In this document: positions 56,623-64,000 of the stretch, piece by piece
Layout of the letters: every line of letters starts with the position of its first letter
Position numbering within the stretch: the stretch's first letter is position 1
Assembly: GCA_037953745.1 (NCBI GenBank)
Contig: JBAKBP010007594.1
Location: 1 to 64,000 of the forward strand
Origin: Lithodes maja
Lineage: Eukaryota; Arthropoda; Malacostraca; Decapoda; Lithodidae
Direction of reading: 5' to 3'
DNA length: 64,000 nucleotides
Translations under genes and position numbers: made by a program
The notes under the pieces: model-generated
The model's input: only the letters and a program-made list of their open reading frames with translations
What the model was told of the DNA's origin: nothing
Databases searched by the model: none

Positions 56623-57389
56623 TATATAAAAGGCACTTTTTGTTTGTCTGTTTGTTCACGAACTACTCCCTAAATTTCAAGATGGAAAGCCCATATTTGG
56701 CACGCATACTTAGGGGGTGTCGAACCCTCTCAAACTCCCTCAGTTTTCAAGATGGAAAGCTCATACTTAGCATTCATACTATGCAAGGTGCCAGAATAGG
56801 TTTTAAGCGAAACTATGTTTGTCCCCTCACCCCCTGGGGGGAGTGGGGCTTCCCAAAAGATAGACAGTCCATACTTCGATTTTCCCCCAGGCAGTACCGG
56901 GTACCTCAGCTAGTATTATACAATCCCAACACATACAGGGAATAAAACACATATAATAAAATATCCTTCATAGCTCATTGTAGTTCTTCCCATTAGCCAA
57001 AAATTAGAGAAAACAGAGCCATAGAACATTATTGGCATTACTTCTTGCAGAATTAAACCAATAAATTATTATACCAAAAGTGTTCCATTTTCAAATGAAT
57101 ATCTGAGAACACCACCGTAGTTTATGAGTGCAGAACAACAGACAGTTATTGCTGTGACATACAGTAGATATATATAAATTTCTCTAAATATATTTTTTGT
57201 CTAAATGAATTACAAAATATGAGTGCCATGACGTTTCCTATTAAAAGTAAGAGTTTCAGTTAGTATCATTTTAATAATAATAATATTACTGATTATACGG
57301 AATTTACATTTATGAAAATATTTGTTTATATGCGGGATTTAGTCAAATAATCATGACCTCTAGACTGAATAATCTTATAAAATATATTG

Positions 57390-57467
57390 TAGCCCCGACA
57401 GGACTTGAACCTGCGACCTGTAGCTGGTAATGAGTAACTACCGCTCTACTAACTGAGCTACGGGACA
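57390..57467 (-). tRNA. tRNA-like sequence in the left arm (possible pseudogene)
   Basis: Same architecture as 47325-47402: TGTCCCG/CGGGGCT acceptor, TAGCTCAGTTAGTAGAGC D arm and a GCAGG-TTCAAGT-CCTGT T arm. The anticodon region is GGTAG-TTACTCA-TTACC or, alternatively, a 12-nt loop. It is the duplicate of 62263-62340 but with a different loop (ACT versus AGT as the apparent anticodon). Confidence 0.5.
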
Positions 57468-57711
57468 TGTGAGGAAACTACCGATATAGAGTGAGATACT
57501 GATGCACAGGGTTATTGAACAAATTAAATACTTGACAGAACAGGTGTCTACATAAGATATGTTCCTCCCAGTGATCGTTTACATGAATAGTTATGATGCT
57601 TATGGCTGAATTGCTAGTGTAGTTTTGTATGCAGTGGTTAATTCATATGCAATGTCAACTGATAATTAATAGAAACAACACACGCAATTAATTTGTACTA
57701 TTTTACTTTAA

Positions 57712-58189
57712 CACTCAAAGAGCGGGTGGTGGAGTATATTTGACTGTGCCGCCCAGCGGGGGTTTTACCGTAAACGAGCTTGTTAGCGTGCTCGTTTTCA
57801 TGCATAAACAAGAGCCAGAGCGTAATACAAGTATGTATACCTGAAAGGGTGTTAAGTGAGCTTTCTAATGACACCAGAACCATCCTTCTACGATCACTGG
57901 TTGTCTTGCAATGATCGTGCAACCGAAGGGCAAAATCGGTAAAATACGGTCATTTCCATACATTATTACGTGTGAAACGAGTGAGGGAGGGTGGAGTAGG
58001 GCGGAGTACATCTCAGTAGCTCCACGGCCACCGTGGCGAGCGGTCATGAGGTAACCTACGCTCCTCCCACTGCTCCGCTCTCTCTCAGAGCACATTACGT
58101 GCTCAAAATTGCATGCGACTATAGCCGGGCCCCGCCACATAGGCCACATTAATTTCACTTGACTATAGCCGGGCGCCGCCAAAGAAGGG
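57712..58189. mobile_element. TTAA-flanked MITE, 478 bp (left arm copy)
   Basis: TTAA at 57708-57711 and 58190-58193. Ends CACTCAAAGAGCGGGTGG and, in reverse complement, CCCTTCTTTGGCGGCGCC, only weakly inverted. A direct repeat GACTATAGCCGGGC occurs twice near the right end, like the subterminal repeat in the 630-bp element at 25392. The right-arm copy (61541-62018) has exactly the same length. Apparent reading frames here are not supported as genes. Confidence 0.6.
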
Positions 58190-58281
58190 TTAATACATAT
58201 GATCACAAGGAGGAACAGAACGTATATGGGCAACTGTACATTCTATTAAGGGGGGTCACCGTTTTTTTTTTATCTTTCTCT

Positions 58282-59100
58282 TGTTACGACCGGGACTCGT
58301 ATAAAACAAGGGCTCTTAATCATTGGACTAGAAAGGCACGCAGCCACAACGGGAACACTAGATCCAACCCTCGAACTTATAATGCCGGCGTACAAAAACA
58401 CCTAAACCCTCCAGAGTTAAATCTGCGATAGCGGGGTATCCTCTAACTCGGTATAAATGCACTACTACTACTACAGGCTGATGATCTCTGATAGAGCCTG
58501 ATCACAACAACATACAATTACGTTAATAATGTATACAAGGAAAAAGATAGAGAGCTTAATTAAATCACTGGAATGATTTAATGCAAACAAAAAGAAGGTA
58601 TAATTAAAGTTACTCTAAACAATAATAAACTGTCACTCCTATATTAAAGAAAGGACAGGTGGAAAGGGAGATGTGAAGGGTATGCTGGTCAGGCAAGCTC
58701 TGAGCAAGGGAGGCACAAAGGCAGCAGGGAGCGCCGGGGGACCACCTCCTGCCGCGGCAGGAGGGTGGCAAGGCGGCCAGCCACTCAGAGGGCCCGGCCG
58801 TGGCATGACGTCACCGAGACAATGTGTAACACTACGCGTACTACCCTCTGCCTCCTGCACTTACTCACTCACACTCTCTAGCTGTATCATTCAGTCTAAT
58901 ACATTAAACTTATAACTGATGATATAAAATATAATGCCTTGTCACAGACGAAAACAAAGACGAGCTCTACACTGCCTGTGACATGACGATTCTCAAGAAA
59001 GAAAGTACAACACTGCAGATAGACTGTAGCCAAATTAATTTCCCTGGCGAGTGCTGGTGGCTACCGGGAGGCGATTCTGCCAACGCTGGTAGGCGTCACA
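58282..59100 (-). repeat. E 3' LTR
   Basis: 819 bp, TGTTACGACCGGGACTCG to TAGGCGTCACA, with the family-typical ends and the 'gggctctta...ggactag' block. It is much shorter than the other LTRs. Its first 656 bp or so also belong to the inverted duplication. Confidence 0.88.
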
Positions 59101-59511
59101 CCCCGCCCAAGATATAGGACGCTCAACATTAGGCGAGCACGATATCTGACAAGGCAGAATGCCGACAAGACCCGTCACACATAGCCACTCCACCAGAAAT
59201 GAAATGCAAAGCTCAATCATAAACAAAACAACATTTTAGCATAAATAAAATCTTATAACCCCTCCCAAACATAATAGTATAATTTTAGCCTGCTATGCTC
59301 CCAGAGCGAGCTTCACAGAGCCCAGCCTACTAAGTGAAAGCCAGGTTCAACTTAGGACTTTAGCTATAACATGGGCAACTTACAATTAACTATCAAAAGA
59401 AAGAGTTTTTATGTGATTTATTTGTTGATATAATTTTAATGTTGTTTTTGGCGGCTGCTCTACAGGGGCAAGCCAATTTTACTCCACACAAACCCGCACA
59501 CCTGTGGTAGC
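59101..59511 (-). promoter_or_regulatory. E polypurine tract and 3' non-coding region
   Basis: Minus-strand ATATCTTGGGCGGGG directly precedes the LTR. About 400 bp of AT-rich non-coding sequence follow, including the 'cagagcgagctt' block shared with families A and D. Confidence 0.72.
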
Positions 59512-60798
59512 CTAACTCGGATCCTCCACCCTCGATAAACAGTCAGCAATCACGTTATCACTACCGGCAATATGGCGAATGTCTAAATTGTACTCCTGTA
59601 ACATCAACGACCACCGTGTCAGTCTCATATTCCGATTGTGAAACTGATTGACAAATTTAAGAGGGTGGTGATCAGTATACACTACCACGACTGGTCCATA
59701 GGCCGGAACATACACCTCGAAGTGCCTTAGTGCCAGCACTATCGCCAGTAATTCTTTCTCCACCACTGAGCAATTCTTCTGGGCCGAATTAAACTTTTTG
59801 GAAAAAAAACTTACTGGGTGTTCCAGGCCCTCTTCGTCTGTCTGCATCAAGACGGCACCAGCCCCAACCCCGTTGGCATCAGTTGCCAACTGAAACGGCC
59901 TGTCGAAGTCTGGGGCCCTGAGTATTGGATGAGTGCATAAAAGGTGTTTAACAAGGGAAAATGCCTTTTCACACTCTGGCGCCCACAGCAACTTCTTATC
60001 CTTCGCTAATAAGTCAGTCAGAGGTGCCAACACAGTTGAATATCCTTGAATGAAGCGGTGATAGTACCCGATCATGCCCAAAAACCTCATAATCTGCCGC
60101 ATGGTGGTCGGTCTAGGGAACTGATTGATAGCCTGTATCTTATTCTGAGGAGGGCAAACCTGGCCTCTCCCGACCACAAATCCTAGATACTGCACAGTTG
60201 CCCTTACAAAGTCACACTTTTTCAGATTCACCACCAAGCCCACTTCACTAAGCTTGTTAAACAAGACTTCAATGTGTGCACAGTGACTTTCAAAGTCATC
60301 GTCATAAATTATCACGTCGTCTAAATACACAGTACAGTTAGGGATTTCTGCTACTAGGTCATTCATCAGATTCTGGAAAGTCACTGGTGCATTCTTGAGT
60401 CCATAGGGCATGACGTTACAACGGTAGGTGTTACCATCCACCACAAACCCACAAACCTCCTTCGCTCGCTCCGTCAGCTGCACTTGCCAGTAACCTTTCA
60501 CTAGGTCTACCTTGGTCAAATACTGTGCCTTTCCGATCTTGTCGACACTGTCATCCACACGAGGAAAGGGGAAAGCATTTGTGGGGGTTAAACCGTTTAA
60601 CCGCCGGAAATCAACACAAAAACGAACTTTCCCATCAGGCTTGGGCTGCAGAGTGACGGGAGATGTCCACCTAACCGCACCCTTTTCTATCAGGCCCCGA
60701 TCCAACATAAACGCTAACTCGTCCCTGAGTGCTGGAAGTTTGATAGGAGGGACTCGGTATGGCACTGATTTAAAGGGTGGGTGATCTCCTACATCCAC
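59512..60798 (-). CDS. Element E reverse transcriptase-RNase H, N-terminally truncated
   Basis: 428 open codons. RT: PFKSVPYRVPPIKLPALRDEL, KVRFCVDFRRLNGL (about 54-67), LVKGYWQ, MPYGLKNAPVTFQ and the catalytic TVYLDDVIIYDDD (about 155-167). Connection and RNase H: ATDANGVGAGAVL, VVEKELLAIVLALRHFE, YTDHHPLKF, DNVIADCLSRVEDPS. It is close to the C-terminal third of element C and has all catalytic residues. The stop lies just before the 3' non-coding region and LTR, so RT-RNase H is at the C-terminus as in C. The first codon counted is GTG; the frame is cut at 60798 where the inverted duplication begins, so Gag, protease and integrase are missing. Confidence 0.92.
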   Translation of the reverse strand: MDVGDHPPFKSVPYRVPPIKLPALRDELAFMLDRGLIEKGAVRWTSPVTLQPKPDGKVRFCVDFRRLNGLTPTNAFPFPRVDDSVDKIGKAQYLTKVDLVKGYWQVQLTERAKEVCGFVVDGNTYRCNVMPYGLKNAPVTFQNLMNDLVAEIPNCTVYLDDVIIYDDDFESHCAHIEVLFNKLSEVGLVVNLKKCDFVRATVQYLGFVVGRGQVCPPQNKIQAINQFPRPTTMRQIMRFLGMIGYYHRFIQGYSTVLAPLTDLLAKDKKLLWAPECEKAFSLVKHLLCTHPILRAPDFDRPFQLATDANGVGAGAVLMQTDEEGLEHPVSFFSKKFNSAQKNCSVVEKELLAIVLALRHFEVYVPAYGPVVVVYTDHHPLKFVNQFHNRNMRLTRWSLMLQEYNLDIRHIAGSDNVIADCLSRVEDPS

Positions 60799-61449
60799 AT
60801 TATATTTTATATCATCAGTTATAAATTTAATGTATTAGACTGAATGATACAGCTAGAGAGTGTGAGTGAGTAAGTGCAGGAGGCAGAGGGTAGTACGCGT
60901 AGTGTTACACATTGTCTCGGTGACATCATGTCACGGCCGGGCCCTCTGAGTGGCTGGCCGCCTTGCCGCCCTCCTGCCGCGGAAGGAGGTGGTCCCCCGG
61001 CGCTCCCTGCTGCCTTTGTGCCTTCCTTGCTCAGAGCTTGCCTGACCAGCATACCCTTCACATCTCCCTTGCCACCTGTCCTTTCTTTAATATAGGAGTG
61101 TCAGTTTATTATTGTTTAGAGTAACTTTAATTATACCTTCTTTTTGTTTGCATTAAATCATTCCAGTGATTTAATTAAGCTCTCTATCTTTTTCCTTGTA
61201 TACATTATTAACGTAATTGTATGTTGTTGTGATCAGGCTGTATCAGAGATCATCAGCCTGTAGTAGTAGTGCATTTATACCGAGTTAGAGGATACCCCGC
61301 TATCGCAGATTTAACTCTGGAGGGTATAGGTGTTTTTGTGCGCCGGCATTATAAGTTCGAGGGTTGGATTTAGTGTTACCGTTGTGGCTGCGTGCCTTTC
61401 TAGTCCAATGATTAAAAGCCCTTGTTTTATACGAGTCCCGGTCGTAACA
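60799..61449 (+). repeat. Inverted partial copy of the E LTR
   Basis: Reverse complement of 58282-58937, ending CCCGGTCGTAACA. It begins inside the LTR and directly abuts the RT reading frame, which no normal insertion would produce. It is the innermost part of the right arm of the inverted duplication. Confidence 0.9.
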
Positions 61450-61540
61450 AGAGAAAGATAAAAAAAAACGGTGACTCCCCTTAATAGAATGTACAGTTGC
61501 CCACATACGTTCTGTTCCTCCTTGTGATCATATGTATTAA

Positions 61541-62018
61541 CCCTTCTTTGGCGGCGCCCGGCTATAGTCAAGTGAAATTAATGTGGCCTATGTGGCGGGG
61601 CCCGGCTACAGTCGCATGCAATTTTGAGCACGTAATGTGCTCTGAGAGAGAGCGGAGCAGTGGGAGGAGCGTAGGTTCCCTCATGACCGCTCGCCACGGT
61701 GGCCGTGGAGATACTGAGATGTACTCCGCCCTACTCCACCCTCCCTCACTCGTTTCACACGTAATAATGTATGGAAATGACCGTATTTTACCGATTTTGC
61801 CCTTCGGTTGCACGATCATTGCAAGACAACCAGTGATCGTAGAAGAATGGTTCTGGTGTCATTAGAAAGCTCACTTAACACCCTTTCAGGTATACATACT
61901 TGTATTACGCTCTGGCTCTTGTTTATGCATGAAAACGAGCACGCTAACAAGCTCGTTTACGGTAAAACCCCCGCTGGGCGGCACAGTCAAATATACTCCA
62001 CCACCCGCTCTTTGAGTG
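61541..62018. mobile_element. TTAA-flanked MITE, 478 bp (right arm copy)
   Basis: Inverted duplicate of 57712-58189, with TTAA at 61537-61540 and 62019-62022 and identical length. Confidence 0.6.
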
Positions 62019-62262
62019 TTAAAGTAAAATAGTACAAATTAATTGCGTGTGTTGTTTCTATTAATTATCAGTTGACATTGCATATGAATTAACCACTGCA
62101 TACAAAACTACACTAGCAATTCAGCCATAAGCATCATAACTATTCATGTAAACGATCACTGGGAGGAACATATCTTATGTAGGCACCTGTTCTGTCAAGT
62201 ATTTAATTTGTTCAATGACCCTGTGCATCAGTATCTCACTCTATATCGGTAGTTTCCTCACA

Positions 62263-62340
62263 TGTCCCGTAGCTCAGTTAGTAGAGCGGTAGTTAGTCAC
62301 TACCAGCTACAGGTCGCAGGTTCAAATCCTGTCGGGGCTA
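62263..62340 (+). tRNA. tRNA-like sequence in the right arm (possible pseudogene)
   Basis: D arm TAGCTCAGTTAGTAGAGC, T arm GCAGG-TTCAAAT-CCTGT, acceptor TGTCCCG/CGGGGCT with one mismatch, 78 nt. The anticodon stem GGTAG/CTACC is perfect in this copy and closes a 7-nt loop TTAGTCA (apparent anticodon AGT), but the variable region would then be 11 nt. It is the inverted duplicate of 57390-57467. Confidence 0.5.
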
Positions 62341-62815
62341 CAATATATTTTATAAGATTATTCAGTCTAGAGGTCATGATTATTTGACTAAATCCCGCAT
62401 ATAAACAAATATTTTCATAAATGTAAATTCCGTATAATCAGTAATATTATTATTATTAAAATGATACTAACTGAAACTCTTACTTTTAATAGGAAACGTC
62501 ATGGCACTCATATTTTGTAATTCATTAAGACAAAAAATATATTTAGAGAAATTTATATATATCTGCTGTATGTCATAGCAATAATTGTCTGTTGTTCTGC
62601 ACTCATAAACTACGGTGGTGTTCTCAGATATACATTTGAAAATGGAACACTTTTGGTATAATAATTTATTGGTTTAATTCTGCAAGAAGTAATGCCAATA
62701 ATGTTCTATGGCTCTGTTTTCTCTAATTTTTGGCTAATGGGAAGAACTACAATGAGCTATGAAGGATTTTTTATTATATGTGTTTTATTCCCTGTATGTG
62801 TTGGGATTGTATAAT

Positions 62816-63112
62816 ACTAGCTGAGGTACCCGGTACTGCCTGGGGGAAAATCGAAGTATGGACTGTCTATCTTTGGGGAAGCCCCACTCCCCCCAGGGGG
62901 TGAGGGGACAAACATAGTTTCGCTTAAAACCTATTCTGGCACCTTGCATAGTATGAATGCTAAGTATGAGCTTTCCATCTTGAAAACTGAGGGAGTTTGA
63001 GAGGGTTCGACACCCCCTAAGTATGCGTGCCAAATATGGGCTTTCCATCTTGAAATTTAGGGAGTTCTTCGTGAACAAACAGACAAACAAAAAGTGCCTT
63101 TTATATAGTAGA
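62816..63112 (-). mobile_element. Helitron-like element, uninterrupted copy
   Basis: On the minus strand it starts TCTACTATATAAAAGGC at 63112 and ends CTCAGCTAGT at 62816, 297 bp. TC start, CTRRT end and a short palindrome just before the end fit a non-autonomous Helitron. There are no inverted repeats and no clear target duplication, as expected for Helitrons. The base after CTAGT is A rather than the usual T, which is a point against. Confidence 0.65.
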
Positions 63113-63708
63113 TGTGTTGGCATTATTGCTTACTCTAACGTGGTGATCGTTACCATGACAACGGTTACAGGATTATGTGTACTGTGATAAGATATGATAA
63201 GAAAGGGGCCAAAACGGCCACAGAAAGAACGGCCGTAATTTTCTATCATAACATTGCCGGATACTGAATGAATCAGTGTCATCTAGTGTGATAAATGTCT
63301 GTTGATATGCTAATACTCGTTTGAGTATAGAGTTAGAGTTAGAGTATTAGAGTGATACGAAATTCGTTATATACACGTACTTAACCCCATCTATATTGGG
63401 ACGTCTTCTTAATGATTTGATATCTATATTTAGACGATTTTGTGCAGTTTCAGAAAGATCTGTGGTAGTTAAAAGGGTTAATTGAGATAGTTCAAAGCTA
63501 TGTTAATTGTTGGTGGTCCTTATGAAACTAAAAACAATAGTTGTGATGAATTTGTATGAGAGTCTGGAGTCTCATATACAGTATATGGCAAGACAACTCA
63601 CATACAATTCAGGATACTGAATGAATCAGTGTCATCTAGTGTGATCAATGTCTATAGTAGATATGCTAATACTCAGATAAATTAATTATATACTGTACAC
63701 GTATTTAA

Positions 63709-63875
63709 CCCCTTCTATATCGGGATGTCTTTTTAATTATGTTCTATCTATATTTAGACGATGTTGTGCAGTTCAAATAGTTTGAAGCTTGTTAATTGTG
63801 TGTGGCCCTTATGAAACTAAAACGTCTTATACCAGCAAGAATAGTATTATATAGACGTCACTGGTATAGAAGGGG
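63709..63875. mobile_element. piggyBac-like MITE, right-arm copy of member 3
   Basis: TTAA at 63705-63708 and 63876-63879, ends CCCCTTCTATATCGGGATG and, in reverse complement, CCCCTTCTATACCAGTGACG. The next element of the family (duplicate of 47468-47670) starts at 63880 and runs off the window. Confidence 0.72.
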
Positions 63876-64000
63876 TTAACCCTTACAGTACCGGCGACGT
63901 ATTTCATATTTGATTTCAGTTACATTTACACGATTTGATGAAGCTTAGGAAGGATATACGGTAGCTAAAGGGATTAATTAAGTTAGTCTGTAGTCTTCTA

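Larger units (their letters stand above)
48431..56914 (+). mobile_element. Helitron-like element, split by D2
   Basis: Starts TCTACTATA at 48431, is interrupted by D2, resumes at 56627 with TAAAAGGCAC and ends CTCAGCTAGT at 56914. The end fits the Helitron CTRRT terminus, and GTACCGGGTAC lies a few bases upstream as a small palindrome. An uninterrupted copy is at 62816-63112. About 300 bp without D2, no coding capacity. Confidence 0.65.
47550..58937 (+). repeat. Left arm of a large inverted duplication (contains D2)
   Basis: 47550-48439 and 56623-58937 are the reverse complement of 60799-64000, with small differences and short indels (for example near 48080 versus 63470). D2 (48440-56622) is absent from the right arm. 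The arm carries two MITEs, a Helitron-like element, a tRNA-like sequence, a further TTAA-flanked element and most of one E LTR. The stretches 47846-48430 and 56915-57389 hold degenerate AT-rich repeats and no gene. The arm probably extends left of 47550, because the window ends before its partner does. Confidence 0.92.
60799..64000 (-). repeat. Right arm of the large inverted duplication (empty D2 site)
   Basis: Reverse complement of 47550-48439 plus 56623-58937. The D2 insertion point is intact here, with a single TATA context ('ctactatataaaagg' on the minus strand, near 63107). The duplication therefore predates D2. The stretches 62341-62815 and 63113-63700 hold degenerate AT-rich repeats matching the left arm and no gene. 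The arm runs off the window end. Confidence 0.92.

Noticed and set aside
57865..58233. A 122-codon frame repeated in both arms of the inverted duplication (also 61497-61865)
   Set aside because: It lies within a TTAA-flanked non-autonomous element and runs past its end; it resembles no protein I know, and its duplication follows from the inverted repeat.

Overview
This window contains no recognisable host protein-coding gene. It is almost entirely transposable elements stacked inside one another, which points to a large animal genome. LTR retrotransposons, RTE-type and jockey/CR1-type LINEs, TTAA-flanked MITEs and Helitron-like ends together suggest an arthropod; a decapod crustacean is a plausible guess but nothing here proves it.

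The dominant component is a group of Ty3/gypsy-type retrotransposons with very long LTRs (about 1.65-1.85 kb; 0.8 kb in one family), 4-bp target duplications, a TGGCGACC-type primer binding site and a single Gag-Pol reading frame. In the one nearly complete copy (reading frame 28925-33913, minus strand) the domain order is Gag - zinc knuckle - protease - integrase (HHCC, D,D35E, GPY) - reverse transcriptase - RNase H. Integrase therefore precedes RT, as in Ty1/copia and unlike ordinary Ty3/gypsy elements. That order, together with a SCAN-like capsid segment in Gag, marks the Gmr1-like lineage. I name the families A (copies A1, A2), C, D (D1, D2) and E.

Layout. 1-514: AT microsatellite and unassigned sequence. 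515-2311: solo LTR with a CATT target duplication. 2520-5445: decayed RTE-like LINE. 5700-6480: integrase fragment of another gypsy lineage. 6814-26673: A1 on the plus strand, interrupted by A2 (7411-15302, inside its 5' LTR), by a jockey-like LINE (20501-23832, inside pol) and by a 630-bp TTAA-flanked element (25392-26021, inside its 3' LTR). A second copy of the A internal region begins at 26674 and is cut at 26839 by C (26840-44287, minus strand). C is itself cut in gag by D1 (33918-42132). 44288-46075: fragments of the same two LINE types seen earlier. 46076-48439: MITEs, simple repeats and a tRNA-like sequence. 47550-64000: a large inverted duplication with arms of at least 3.2 kb around a spacer holding the RT-RNase H end of E. 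D2 (48440-56622) lies in the left arm only, inside a Helitron-like element, and the right arm shows the empty site.

Functional reading. C is the only copy with every catalytic motif, broken only by the D1 insertion. E keeps an intact RT-RNase H but no upstream part. The A and D copies keep Gag and protease but lack the RT catalytic core, and D lacks integrase as well. D1 nonetheless keeps an open frame of about 1,278 codons and has almost identical LTRs, so it moved recently. The simplest reading is that defective A and D elements were mobilised in trans by relatives such as C or E.
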